Source: an uncultured Oscillospiraceae bacterium
Lineage (GTDB): Bacteria; Bacillota; Clostridia; Oscillospirales; Oscillospiraceae
NCBI GenBank assembly: GCA_944387035.1
Contig: CALXDJ010000007.1
Location: forward strand, 26,999 to 90,998
DNA length: 64,000 nucleotides
Direction: 5' to 3'
This document shows, one piece after another, positions 34,728-43,376 of this stretch. The notes beneath the pieces were generated by a model, which saw nothing but the letters and a program-made list of their open reading frames with translations, was not told where the DNA came from and ran no database searches. The position numbers were made by a program, and so were the translations under genes. Each line of letters begins with the position of its first letter. Within the stretch, counting starts at the first letter, position 1.

Positions 34728-35408
34728 GTGACGGCTGCAGCAATGTGCGCCCACCGCATCACCATCATTACCGGCCACTATGGGACCGGGAAAACGGAGT
34801 TTGCGGTGAATCTGGCCCTGGCATTGGCCCGGGAACGGCCCCGGGTCATGCTGGCGGATCTGGATATTGTCAATCCCTACTTCCGCTCCCGGGAACGGCG
34901 GGACCTGCTGGAAAGTGCCGGAATCCGGCTGATCTCCTCCTCGCAGGCCTGCTCCGATGCCGACGTCCCCGCCCTGCCGGCGGAGCTGCTGGCCATTCTG
35001 GAGGACCGGTCCATCACCGGGATTCTGGATATCGGCGGCGATCCGGTGGGCGCCCGGGTATTGGCCCGGTTCCTGCCCAAGATTCAGGCAGAAGACTACC
35101 AGCTTCTCTACATACTCAACGCCAACCGTCCCGAAGTCCGCACGCCGGAAGCGGCGGTGCGCTACCTGCGGGGCATTGAGCAGACCACGGGTCTGACGTG
35201 CACGGGTCTTGTAAACAACACCCATCTGTGCGGCGAAACTACCCTCCGGGAGATCCGCAAGGGTGCAGCCCTTGCCGCCGCCGTCCGGGACGTCACCGGC
35301 ATCCCGGTGATCTGCCACATGGCCGAGCAGCGCTTCACCGATTCATTGTCCGATCTGCCGGAAACGGTATTTCCAATTACCATCCAGATGAAAAAGCCGT
35401 GGGAATAA
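34728..35408 (+). CDS. P-loop ATPase (MinD/ParA/CobB-like) leading the oxoacid oxidoreductase operon
   Basis: The 226-residue product has a Walker A motif GHYGTGKTEFAVNLA near residue 16, an ADLDIVNPYFRSRE segment of the deviant Walker B/switch type, and LDIGGDPVGARVL. It resembles MinD/ParA-type carrier or maturation ATPases. Start GTG 34728 has GGGAGGAGG before it. Its constant neighbour here is a ferredoxin-dependent oxidoreductase, so a role in assembling its Fe-S or cofactor centres is plausible but not shown. Confidence 0.75.
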   Translation: MTAAAMCAHRITIITGHYGTGKTEFAVNLALALARERPRVMLADLDIVNPYFRSRERRDLLESAGIRLISSSQACSDADVPALPAELLAILEDRSITGILDIGGDPVGARVLARFLPKIQAEDYQLLYILNANRPEVRTPEAAVRYLRGIEQTTGLTCTGLVNNTHLCGETTLREIRKGAALAAAVRDVTGIPVICHMAEQRFTDSLSDLPETVFPITIQMKKPWE

Positions 35409-35440
35409 CCCGGCACATGGGGAAGGAGGTCCACACCATC

Positions 35441-35653
35441 ATGAGTGCGAAAGTCACGTTCCAGTCTGATCGCTGCAAGGGGTGCGAGCTGTGCACCACC
35501 GTCTGCCCCAAGCACATTGTGGCCATCGACAAGTCCGTCATCAACCGCAAGGGCTATCATCCCGCCACCGTCACCGACATGAGTCAGTGCATCGCCTGTG
35601 CCAGCTGCGCCAAGATCTGCCCGGATTCCGTCATCACTGTGGAAAAGTTCTGA
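35441..35653 (+). CDS. 2-oxoacid:ferredoxin oxidoreductase, ferredoxin (delta) subunit
   Basis: The 70-residue product has two 4Fe-4S motifs, CKGCELCTTVCP and CIACASCAKICP. It passes electrons from the TPP subunit to free ferredoxin. It opens the delta-alpha-beta-gamma set; GGAAGGAGG lies 11 bases before ATG. Confidence 0.92.
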   Translation: MSAKVTFQSDRCKGCELCTTVCPKHIVAIDKSVINRKGYHPATVTDMSQCIACASCAKICPDSVITVEKF

Positions 35654-35671
35654 CGAAGGAGGTCGTCAATC

Positions 35672-36742
35672 GTGGAAAAGGAACTCTGGAAAGGCAATGA
35701 AGCCATTGCGGAGGCCGCCATTCGGGCCGGCTGCAACTGCTTCTTCGGTTATCCCATCACCCCGCAGAGCGAGGTCCCGGAATATATGTCCGTCCATCTG
35801 CCCGAGGCCGGCGGCGTATTTGTCCAGTCCGAGTCTGAGGTGGCCGCCATCAACATGGTCTACGGCGCCGCGGGCGCTGGTATGCGGGCCATGACCTCGT
35901 CCTCCTCCCCGGGCATCAGCCTCAAGCAGGAGGGCATCTCCTACCTGGCCGGTGCGGAGCTTCCCTGCGTCATTGTCAACTGCATGCGCGGCGGTCCGGG
36001 CCTGGGCACCATTCAGCCCAGCCAGGGCGATTACTTCCAGGCCACCCGCGGCGGCGGCAACGGCGACTACCGCACCGTGGTGCTGGCGCCGTCCAACGTG
36101 CAGGAGACCGTGGACTTCGTCCAGCAGGCCTTTGACATTGCCGACCAGTACCGAAATCCCGTCATAGTGGTGTGTGACGGCCTGATCGGCCAGATGATGG
36201 AACCCATCGAGTGGCACCCCGTGCCCAAGCGGAATCTGCCGCCCAAGGACTGGGCGGCCTGCGGCCGCCGGGACCGGGATCATCACAACGTGATCAACTC
36301 CCTGTACATGGACCCCGAGGAATGTGACCGCCACAACCTCCATCTGGAAGAAAAATATGCCCAGATCCAGGCCAACGAAACCCGCTGGGAAGCGGTCCAC
36401 TGCGATGACGCCGAAATCGTCATCACCGCCTACGGCACTCCCGCCCGGATTGCCCTGACCGCCCTGGAGACCCTGCGGGCCGAGGGCATCAAGGTCGGCC
36501 TCTTCCGCCCCATCACCCTGTGGCCCTTCCCGGAGAAGGCCCTTCATGAGCTGGCCGGCGCCGCCCACGTCCGGGCGTTCCTGGATGTGGAGATGAGCTC
36601 CTCCGGTCAGATGCTCGACGACGTCCGCCTGGCGGTGGAAGGCCAAAAGCCCGTCCATTATCTGGGCCACGCCGGCGGCGTGATGCCCACGGTGGAAGAA
36701 ATGGTGGAATCCGTCAAGCGCCTGGAGAAGGAGGTCAAGTGA
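35672..36742 (+). CDS. vorB: 2-oxoacid:ferredoxin oxidoreductase, alpha subunit (VorB/KorA type)
   Basis: This is the pyrimidine-binding (PYR) subunit, 356 residues, with GCNCFFGYPITPQSE near the N-terminus, QSESEVAAINMVYGA with the catalytic-context Glu, and TSSSSPGISLKQEG. The complex oxidatively decarboxylates 2-oxoacids to acyl-CoA, reducing ferredoxin. GTG start with GAAGGAGG before it. The sequence style is that usually named 3-methyl-2-oxobutanoate dehydrogenase VorB, and ilvE follows, so branched-chain 2-oxoacids are favoured; 2-oxoglutarate cannot be excluded. Confidence 0.85.
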   Translation: MEKELWKGNEAIAEAAIRAGCNCFFGYPITPQSEVPEYMSVHLPEAGGVFVQSESEVAAINMVYGAAGAGMRAMTSSSSPGISLKQEGISYLAGAELPCVIVNCMRGGPGLGTIQPSQGDYFQATRGGGNGDYRTVVLAPSNVQETVDFVQQAFDIADQYRNPVIVVCDGLIGQMMEPIEWHPVPKRNLPPKDWAACGRRDRDHHNVINSLYMDPEECDRHNLHLEEKYAQIQANETRWEAVHCDDAEIVITAYGTPARIALTALETLRAEGIKVGLFRPITLWPFPEKALHELAGAAHVRAFLDVEMSSSGQMLDDVRLAVEGQKPVHYLGHAGGVMPTVEEMVESVKRLEKEVK

Positions 36743-36743
36743 C

Positions 36744-37493
36744 ATGGCGATTGTATATCAAAAGTCCGCCGGATTGACCGACAGTGAACTGCACTACTGC
36801 CCCGGCTGCAATCACGGCATTATCCATAAGCTGGTGGCCGAATCCCTGGTGGAACTGGGACTGCTGGACGACGCCATCGGCGTCTGCCCGGTAGGCTGCT
36901 CGGTCTTCGCCTACAACTACTTCAGCTGCGACATGCTGGAAGCCGCCCATGGCCGGGCTCCCGCCGTCGCCACCGGCATCAAGCGCACCCATCCCACCCA
37001 GGCCGTCTTTACCTATCAGGGCGACGGCGACCTGGCCTCCATCGGCGCTGCGGAGATCGTCCACGCCGCTATGCGGGGTGAGAAATTCACCACCATCTTC
37101 GTCAACAACGCCATCTACGGCATGACCGGCGGCCAGATGGCCCCCACCACCCTGATCGGCCAGCGGGCCACCACCTGCCAGTCCGGCCGCACGGTGGAGC
37201 AGGCCGGCATGCCCATCCGCATGGCCGAGATGCTCTCCACGCTGGATGGATGCGTCTATGCCGAGCGGGTGTGCGTCACCGACATTGCCAACATCAACAA
37301 AGCCAAGCGCGCCATCAAGAAGGCCTTTGAAAAACAGATGAACCGGGAGGGCTTCACCTTTGTGGAAGTCCTGTCCACCTGCCCCACCAACTGGGGCATG
37401 ACCCCCATCAAGGCCGTGGAATGGCTCAAGGAGAACATGATTCCCTACTATCCCCTGGGCGTCATCAAGGATACCGGCGCGGAGGTGAAATAA
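36744..37493 (+). CDS. 2-oxoacid:ferredoxin oxidoreductase, beta subunit (TPP-binding)
   Basis: The 249-residue product binds thiamine diphosphate through the GDGDLASIGAAEIVHAA motif and the NNAIYGMTGGQMAPT metal/TPP loop. The CPGCNHGI motif near residue 22 contains the Cys pair that helps ligate an Fe-S cluster in this family. It starts just after the alpha subunit stop. Confidence 0.92.
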   Translation: MAIVYQKSAGLTDSELHYCPGCNHGIIHKLVAESLVELGLLDDAIGVCPVGCSVFAYNYFSCDMLEAAHGRAPAVATGIKRTHPTQAVFTYQGDGDLASIGAAEIVHAAMRGEKFTTIFVNNAIYGMTGGQMAPTTLIGQRATTCQSGRTVEQAGMPIRMAEMLSTLDGCVYAERVCVTDIANINKAKRAIKKAFEKQMNREGFTFVEVLSTCPTNWGMTPIKAVEWLKENMIPYYPLGVIKDTGAEVK

Positions 37494-37494
37494 G

Positions 37495-38031
37495 ATGAAA
37501 AAAGAAATCATCATTTCCGGCTTCGGCGGACAGGGCGGTCTGGCCATCGGCAAGAATCTGGCGGAGGCCGGCATGGCCCAAGGGTTCTATGTCACCTGGG
37601 CGCCCTCTTACGGCCCTGAGATGCGGGGCGGCACCGCCAACTGCTCCGTGGTGGTCTCCGACAAACCCGTGGGCTCCCCGGTCTTTGCCCACCCCACCGA
37701 GCTCATCGCCCTCAACGCCCCCTCCCTGGATAAGTTTGAGGCCGGCGTCCAGCCCGGCGGCATGGTCTTCGTCAACAGCGACGTCGTCACCGACCGGGTC
37801 CCCCGGGCCGATCTGACCGCTTATTACATCCCCTGCTCCCACATCGCCGAGGAAATCGGCAATCCCAAGGTGAGCAACATGGTCATGCTGGGGGCCTACG
37901 TGGCAGCCACGGGCCTGCTCAAGCCTGAGACCATCGAGGCCATGATTCAGGCCATGTTCACCGGCCCCAAGGCCAAGCTGGTTCCCTTGAATATCGAAGC
38001 CTTCCGCCGCGGCATGACGGCCATTGCCTGA
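37495..38031 (+). CDS. 2-oxoacid:ferredoxin oxidoreductase, gamma subunit
   Basis: The 178-residue product has the gamma-subunit opening SGFGGQGGLAIGK and YGPEMRGGTANC, both diagnostic for the POR/KOR gamma domain that contacts CoA. It follows the beta subunit with one base between stop and start and completes the operon. Confidence 0.93.
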   Translation: MKKEIIISGFGGQGGLAIGKNLAEAGMAQGFYVTWAPSYGPEMRGGTANCSVVVSDKPVGSPVFAHPTELIALNAPSLDKFEAGVQPGGMVFVNSDVVTDRVPRADLTAYYIPCSHIAEEIGNPKVSNMVMLGAYVAATGLLKPETIEAMIQAMFTGPKAKLVPLNIEAFRRGMTAIA

Positions 38032-38128
38032 TCCGTCATCCGCCGTCTGTCTCCGGGGCGGGCCGGCAACTTTGCCGGTCCGTCCCGGATCGCCTTCCAT
38101 TTTCCGGGGATTCTGTGCATTTTACCCA

Positions 38129-38157
38129 TTGACTTTATCGCGTTAACAGCGTATAAA
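38129..38157 (+). promoter_or_regulatory. Promoter of the ilvE T-box transcript
   Basis: TTGACT, a 17-bp spacer and TATAAA precede the T-box leader. Confidence 0.8.
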
Positions 38158-38164
38158 TGAACTA

Positions 38165-38442
38165 AATTGGCAATCATCCCAACGCGATGAACGGGACATG
38201 CCGCAAAAAAACGCCTCTTTAGAGAGCTGCCGCGTGGTGAAAGGCAGCGGGGACGCTTTTGCCGGCCTCACCCAGGAGCAGCGGACGGAACCGGGACCCC
38301 CTCCCTCAGTACGCCCCGCCGGCAGCCCACCGATACCCGGGCACAACGAGCGGCCGCCCCGGGCGGCAACGAGAGTGGTACCACGGAAGTTTGACTTTCG
38401 CCTCTCCTGCATGCGATGCAGGCACGGCGGAGGTCTTTTTTT
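38165..38442 (+). promoter_or_regulatory. T-box riboswitch, leucine-type, controlling ilvE
   Basis: The leader has a stem I with the AGAGAGCTGCC...GGTGAAAGGCAGC apical region, a T-box (GAGTGGTACCACGG, about 38373-38386) and a terminator (38393-38442). In the loop on the 3' strand of stem I the specifier position, immediately before A and the closing CCC helix, reads CTC (38267-38269), a Leu codon. The T-box variable base is T, matching A73 of tRNA-Leu. The specifier was aligned by analogy with the other two T-boxes in this window. Confidence 0.85.
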
Positions 38443-38488
38443 ATATCCTCTTGAAACTTCAAACTATAACAAGGGAGCGCGTATTGTA

Positions 38489-39565
38489 ATGTTGGATATT
38501 AAGATCACCAGAACCACAACCCCCAAGGCCAAACCCTCCGACGAGAGCAAGCTGGGCTTTGGCAAGCACTTCTCTGATCATATGTTCCTGATGGACTACA
38601 CCAAGGGCCAGGGCTGGCACGATGCCCGCATCGTCCCCTATCAGCCCTTCCAGATGGATCCCGCCTGCGTGGTCCTGCACTACGCCCAGGAGATCTTCGA
38701 GGGCATGAAGGCCTATCGCTCTGTGGACAACACCATCCAGCTCTTCCGGCCCGACTGCAACGCCAAGCGTCTGCAGGACTCTGCCGACCGTCTGTGCATT
38801 CCTCCCATTCCCGAGGAGGATTTTGTCCAGGCCGTGAAGGCTCTGGTGGAAGTGGAGAAGGACTGGGTCCCCCACACCGACGGCACCTCCCTGTATATCC
38901 GTCCCTTCATCTTCGCTTCTGATGTGGGTCTGGGCGTCCATGCCAGCCATGAGTATGTCTTCTGCATCATCTGCGCTCCCTCCGGCGCCTACTACGCCGA
39001 GGGCATCAACCCCGTGAAGATCTACGTGGAAGACGAGTATATCCGTGCCGCCCCCGGCCTGACCGGCTTCACCAAGTGCGGCGGCAACTACGCTGCCTCC
39101 ATCAAGGCCGGTGAGCTGGCTGAGGAGCAGGGCTTTGCCCAGGTGCTGTGGCTGGACGGCGTGGAGAAGAAGTACGTCGAGGAAGTCGGCAGCATGAACA
39201 TCATGTTCAAGATCGCCGGCAAGATCTATACCGCTCCCTGCGTGGGCACCGTGCTGCCCGGCGTCACCCGCCGCAGCTGCATTGAGCTGCTCAAGGACTG
39301 GGGCTATGAAGTGGTGGAAGACCGCCTGGCCATCGCCGACGTGATGAAGGCCGGCCACGACGGCACTCTGGAAGAGGTCTTCGGCACCGGCACCGCCGCC
39401 GTGGTCTCTCCCGTCAAGGAGCTGGACTGGAAGGGCGATCAGGTCTTCATCGGCGGCGGCAAGATCGGCCCCGTCACCCAGAAGCTCTACGACACCATGA
39501 CCGGTATGCAGTGGGGCAAGATTCCCGACACCAAGGGCTGGATCGTTCCCGTTTGCAAGGGCTGA
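38489..39565 (+). CDS. ilvE: Branched-chain amino acid aminotransferase
   Basis: IlvE interconverts Leu, Ile and Val with their 2-oxoacids using PLP. The 358-residue product is of the class IV, BCAT type II form; the PLP Lys is in GFTKCGGNYAAS, and EIFEGMKAYR and LPGVTRRSCIELL are conserved. ATG 38489 was chosen with AGGGAG upstream; frames reaching farther back run through the T-box. It follows the 2-oxoacid oxidoreductase operon but has its own promoter and T-box. Confidence 0.95.
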   Translation: MLDIKITRTTTPKAKPSDESKLGFGKHFSDHMFLMDYTKGQGWHDARIVPYQPFQMDPACVVLHYAQEIFEGMKAYRSVDNTIQLFRPDCNAKRLQDSADRLCIPPIPEEDFVQAVKALVEVEKDWVPHTDGTSLYIRPFIFASDVGLGVHASHEYVFCIICAPSGAYYAEGINPVKIYVEDEYIRAAPGLTGFTKCGGNYAASIKAGELAEEQGFAQVLWLDGVEKKYVEEVGSMNIMFKIAGKIYTAPCVGTVLPGVTRRSCIELLKDWGYEVVEDRLAIADVMKAGHDGTLEEVFGTGTAAVVSPVKELDWKGDQVFIGGGKIGPVTQKLYDTMTGMQWGKIPDTKGWIVPVCKG

Positions 39566-39582
39566 TTGGTCTGAACAATGCA

Positions 39583-39626
39583 AAAAAAGATGCGCGCCGC
39601 GATTGTTCGCAGCGCGCATCTTTTTG
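39583..39626. terminator. Bidirectional terminator between ilvE and the acetyltransferase gene
   Basis: An AAAAAGATGCGCGC / GCGCGCATCTTTTT stem flanked by A- and T-runs serves both convergent genes. Confidence 0.88.
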
Positions 39627-39640
39627 TTCGTCTTCCGTGC

Positions 39641-40213
39641 TCAGGCCTGTTCCAGAATCCTCGCCACCAGCGCCTCCGGCAGCGCATGGATGGAACAGGG
39701 CGGCTGGGGTACGCCGTCATCAAAGCCCGTCAGGGGCTTTTCAAAGTACGTCACATCCCGCCAGGCGCCGTCCTTATACCCGGAGCGGTGCAGCACCCCA
39801 ACACGGGCAAATCCCATGGCCGTGTGCAGCGCCTCGCTGGGCGGATTGGGCGACGTCACCAAGGCATAGGCCGTCCGGATCCCCTGCAGCCGCAGCAGCT
39901 CCATCAAGGCCGTATACAGCCGCCGCCCCGCGCCCCGTCCGGTGTGCTCCCGGTCCAGATACACCGACAGCTCCACACTCCACTGGTAGGCGGTCCGCTC
40001 CGCCAAGCGGTGGGCGTACGCATACCCCGCCGGGCGTCCGTCCACCTCCCAGACCAGGTAGGGATAAAAGGAGGAAAACTCCCGCACCCGCCGGGCAAAC
40101 TCCTCCGGCGTGGGGAGGGTATATTCAAAGGTAATGGACGTGTCGATATACTGCTGATAAATGGACAGCAGCGCAGGCACGTCCGCCTGCGCTGCAAATC
40201 GGATTCGCTCCAT
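39641..40213 (-). CDS. GNAT family N-acetyltransferase (phosphinothricin-acetyltransferase-like)
   Basis: The 190-residue product has the GNAT acetyl-CoA loop in HTGRGAGRRLYTAL (about residues 95-108), the front-end YIDTSITFEYTLPTPEEF segment and the GFARVGVLHRSGYKDGAWRDV end typical of the PAT/YwnH subgroup, which acetylates small amino-group substrates such as methionine sulfone. The actual substrate is unknown. The frame is open farther upstream, but ATG 40213 fits the family N-terminus. Confidence 0.85.
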   Translation of the reverse strand: MERIRFAAQADVPALLSIYQQYIDTSITFEYTLPTPEEFARRVREFSSFYPYLVWEVDGRPAGYAYAHRLAERTAYQWSVELSVYLDREHTGRGAGRRLYTALMELLRLQGIRTAYALVTSPNPPSEALHTAMGFARVGVLHRSGYKDGAWRDVTYFEKPLTGFDDGVPQPPCSIHALPEALVARILEQA

Positions 40214-40251
40214 ACGCTGCCTTCTTTCCGTTTGCGTCTGCATGGTCTCCA

Positions 40252-40683
40252 TCAGGTCTTGGCGTGGATCTGGGCGCCGCACTTGGGACAGGTAATGATA
40301 ATCTTCCCTTTTCCCACCGGAACCCGGCAGATGGCTTTGCAGTTCTTGCAGGTAAAATACTTGTGGTCCTTATCGGCATGGCGGGCCCGGGCTCCAGCTC
40401 CGGCGCTTTTCACCTTCCACCACCAGTTCACCCACTTCTGATTCTCCTCCCGGCGGCGATAGAGGTTTTTGGAAAACATGCGGAACATGATGAGAATAAA
40501 CAGCACCCATTCCAGAACATCCCAAACCCGGTAAAACGGTCCGTGAATGCTGGCAGCGGTCAGCACCCGGAGCATCCAAACCACCAGATAGGCCACCAGC
40601 AGCGCGCGGTTGAGCTGATCCATGCCGTTGCGTCCATACATGAACTGGATCAAACCATTGCGCATTCTCTCAAAAACTCCCAT
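40252..40683 (-). CDS. Membrane protein with C-terminal zinc ribbon
   Basis: The 143-residue product has two predicted membrane spans (about residues 25-45 and 55-72), a Trp/Lys-rich linker, and a C-terminal zinc ribbon CKNC-x15-CPKC (about residues 112-134). I do not recognise a named family. The neighbouring acetyltransferase gene is on the same strand 38 bp downstream, but functional linkage is not evident. Confidence 0.7.
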   Translation of the reverse strand: MGVFERMRNGLIQFMYGRNGMDQLNRALLVAYLVVWMLRVLTAASIHGPFYRVWDVLEWVLFILIMFRMFSKNLYRRREENQKWVNWWWKVKSAGAGARARHADKDHKYFTCKNCKAICRVPVGKGKIIITCPKCGAQIHAKT

Positions 40684-40878
40684 ATCGTTGCTCCTTCACA
40701 GGAAAATTTTCCGGCTGCGTTTGTGCTGCGTTTCTTTTGCCCTCTATTCTACTCGCAAACCCAGCACCAGACAACTGTCTGGAACCGGAATTTACAAAAT
40801 GGTCATTTATTTTTTCAAACCCGTGTGATATATTGACTGTTTAGATCAATAAAAATAAAAAGAGGAAGTGTTTTTATC

Positions 40879-42762
40879 ATGGCAAAAAAGCAGTTCAAAG
40901 CGGAGTCTAAGCGGCTGCTGGATCTCATGATCAATTCCATTTATACCCACAAGGAGATCTTTTTGCGCGAGATTATTTCCAACGCCAGCGACGCCTGTGA
41001 CAAGCTCTGCTATCAGGCGCTGACGGATGAGTCCGTGGGCATGAACCGCTCCGATTTCCGGATCGAGCTCAAAGTGGACAAGGATGCCCGGACCCTCACC
41101 GTCTCCGATAACGGCATCGGCATGGACCGGGAAGATCTGGAAAACAACCTGGGTGTCATCGCTTCCTCCGGCTCCTACAAGTTCAAGCAGGAGATCGGGG
41201 ACGACACCAAGGACACCGATGTGATCGGCCAGTTCGGCGTGGGCTTCTACTCCGCCTTCATGGTGGCCGACCAGATTACCGTGGTGACCAAGAAGTTCGG
41301 CGCCGAGAGCGCCTACACCTGGACCTCCTCCGGAGCCGACGGCTACACCATTACGGAGGGCGGCCGGGACAGTGTGGGCACCGATATCATCATGCACATC
41401 AAGCCCGACACCGACGATGAGCATTACAGCGAGTTCCTGGAGTCCTGGCGGATTCAGGAGCTGGTGCGCAAGTACTCCGACTATATCCGCTTCCCCATCC
41501 GCATGGAGGTCTCCAAGACCCGCCGCAAGGAGGGCAGCCCCGACGACAAGCCGGAGTACGAGACCTATCAGGAGGTGGAGACCCTCAACTCCATGGTCCC
41601 CATCTGGCAGCGGAGCAAGGGCAGCGTGACGCCGGAGGAGTACAACAAGTTCTACCGTGACAAGTTCCACGACTACGCCGATCCCCAGAAGGTCATCGCC
41701 GTCTCCGCCGAGGGCGCCGTCACCTATAAGGCTCTGCTCTTCATCCCCGGTGCCACGCCCTTTGACTACTATACCAAGGAGTTTGAAAAGGGGCTGCAGC
41801 TTTACTCCAACGGCGTGCTCATCATGGACAAGTGCGCCGATCTGCTGCCGGAGCATTTCCGCTTCGTCCGGGGCGTGGTGGACTCCCCGGATCTGAGCCT
41901 GAACATCTCCCGGGAGCTTTTGCAGCATGACCGTCAGCTCAAAGTGATTGCCTCCAACCTGGAAAAGAAGATCAAGAGCGAGCTTGCCAAGATGCTCCAG
42001 GAGGACCGGGCGGGCTACGAGACCTTCTGGAAGAACTTCGGCCGCCAGATCAAGTACGGTGTGGTGGGCGAATACGGTGCGCACAAGGACCTGCTGCAGG
42101 ATCTGCTGCTGTTCTACTCCTCCACGGAGAAAAAGCCCGTCACTCTGGATGAGTATGTGGGCCGGATGAAGGAGGACCAGAAGTATCTCTACTACGCCGC
42201 CGGTGAGAGCCTGGATAAGATCGACAAGCTTCCCCAGACCGAGCTGCTCAAGGACAGTGGTACGGAGATTCTCTACTTCACGGAAGAGGTGGACGAGTTC
42301 TGTGCCCAGATTCTCCACACCTACAAGGATAAGGAGTTCCGCTCCATCCTGGATCAGGAGATTGAAGAAGGCGCTGAGAAGAAGGCCGAGGAGGCTGCCG
42401 GCGCCCACAAGGCCGCTTTGGACTTTGTGAAGGAAGCTCTGGGCGACAAGGTCAAGGAGGTCAAGGTCTCCACCCGTCTGAAGTCCCATCCCGTCTGCCT
42501 CACCGCCGGCGAGGGTTTGAGCTTTGAGATGGAGAAGTATTTCCAGTCCATTCAGCCCGACAGCGCCATTCATGCCGAGCGGATTTTGGAGCTCAATGTG
42601 GACCACCCCGCCTTCCAGGCTCTGGAGGCGGCTGTCACCGCCGACCCGGACAAGGCCAAAACCTACGCTGCCCTGCTCTACAACCAGGCTCTGCTTATTG
42701 CAGGGCTGCCTCTGGAAGATCCCTCCGGCTACACGGACCTCGTGTGCCAGCTGATGCACTGA
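40879..42762 (+). CDS. htpG: Molecular chaperone HtpG (Hsp90)
   Basis: HtpG is the bacterial ATP-dependent Hsp90. The 627-residue product has the GHKL ATPase domain (EIISNASDACDKL, DNGIGM, GQFGVGFYSAFMV), the middle domain with SRELLQHDRQLKVI and a C-terminal dimerisation domain. AGAGGAAG precedes ATG. No CIRCE element is visible upstream. A short membrane-protein gene follows within seven bases. Confidence 0.96.
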   Translation: MAKKQFKAESKRLLDLMINSIYTHKEIFLREIISNASDACDKLCYQALTDESVGMNRSDFRIELKVDKDARTLTVSDNGIGMDREDLENNLGVIASSGSYKFKQEIGDDTKDTDVIGQFGVGFYSAFMVADQITVVTKKFGAESAYTWTSSGADGYTITEGGRDSVGTDIIMHIKPDTDDEHYSEFLESWRIQELVRKYSDYIRFPIRMEVSKTRRKEGSPDDKPEYETYQEVETLNSMVPIWQRSKGSVTPEEYNKFYRDKFHDYADPQKVIAVSAEGAVTYKALLFIPGATPFDYYTKEFEKGLQLYSNGVLIMDKCADLLPEHFRFVRGVVDSPDLSLNISRELLQHDRQLKVIASNLEKKIKSELAKMLQEDRAGYETFWKNFGRQIKYGVVGEYGAHKDLLQDLLLFYSSTEKKPVTLDEYVGRMKEDQKYLYYAAGESLDKIDKLPQTELLKDSGTEILYFTEEVDEFCAQILHTYKDKEFRSILDQEIEEGAEKKAEEAAGAHKAALDFVKEALGDKVKEVKVSTRLKSHPVCLTAGEGLSFEMEKYFQSIQPDSAIHAERILELNVDHPAFQALEAAVTADPDKAKTYAALLYNQALLIAGLPLEDPSGYTDLVCQLMH

Positions 42763-42769
42763 GGAGACC

Positions 42770-43219
42770 ATGGACGGGTTGGAATGCCGGGGCGACACGG
42801 CTCTGCCCACGGCGATCCTGCTCCTTGCCGGAGCACTGGCTTTGCCCGCTGCCCTTCTGGGAATCGCAGCCGGACAGCCCAAGAGCCTCTTGGCGCTCAT
42901 TGCGCCCCTGGCAGCTGCCGGTTGGCTGGCCGCCCGGCGGCGCTACCGTCTGATTCTCCGGCCCGACCGGCTGGAGCAGCTCACCTGGCGGGGACGCACC
43001 GTGATTCCCCTGTGCAACACCACAGCGGAGATCCGTATTCCCGCAGGCCTGCGGGCGGCGCGCACCGCGCACCTGCCCTGCCTGCGCCTGCGGCGGGATG
43101 GCCGGGTGATATTCTCTCTTCCCACCGGCACTCTGCGCAGCCGGGACCTGCGCGCCATGGCGGAGTTCTTCCGTCAGGAGACCGATCTCCCGCTCCGGCA
43201 CATTTCTTTTCTGACCTGA
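42770..43219 (+). CDS. Hypothetical membrane protein, PH-like domain
   Basis: The 149-residue product has two adjacent hydrophobic segments (about residues 13-33 and 38-54). After these comes a soluble Arg-rich region whose strand pattern (YRLILRPDRLEQLTWRGRTVIP) resembles bacterial PH-like domains. ATG 42770 is preceded by GAGGAG and sits just after htpG, so it is probably co-transcribed. Function unknown. Confidence 0.65.
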   Translation: MDGLECRGDTALPTAILLLAGALALPAALLGIAAGQPKSLLALIAPLAAAGWLAARRRYRLILRPDRLEQLTWRGRTVIPLCNTTAEIRIPAGLRAARTAHLPCLRLRRDGRVIFSLPTGTLRSRDLRAMAEFFRQETDLPLRHISFLT

Positions 43220-43278
43220 CAACATGGAAAAGGTGCTCACGATTCTCTCAGCCGTGAGTACTTGAAGCTGTGTCTTTC

Positions 43279-43319
43279 AAAAAGGGCAGGCAGCGCAACT
43301 GCGCTGCCTGCCCTTTTTT
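43279..43319. terminator. Terminator after the htpG unit, also serving the exporter gene
   Basis: A 16-bp AAAGGGCAGGCAGCGC stem with a four-base loop is followed by T6. Confidence 0.88.
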
Positions 43320-43376
43320 GCTGCCATGTCGCGGCTTCTTCTCTGCATCTGCTCCGCTCCCCGCTAAATCCGCCGC

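Noticed and set aside
40684..40878. CIRCE or other heat-shock operator upstream of htpG
   Set aside because: No TTAGCACTC-type inverted repeat is present; only an AT-rich promoter-like stretch.
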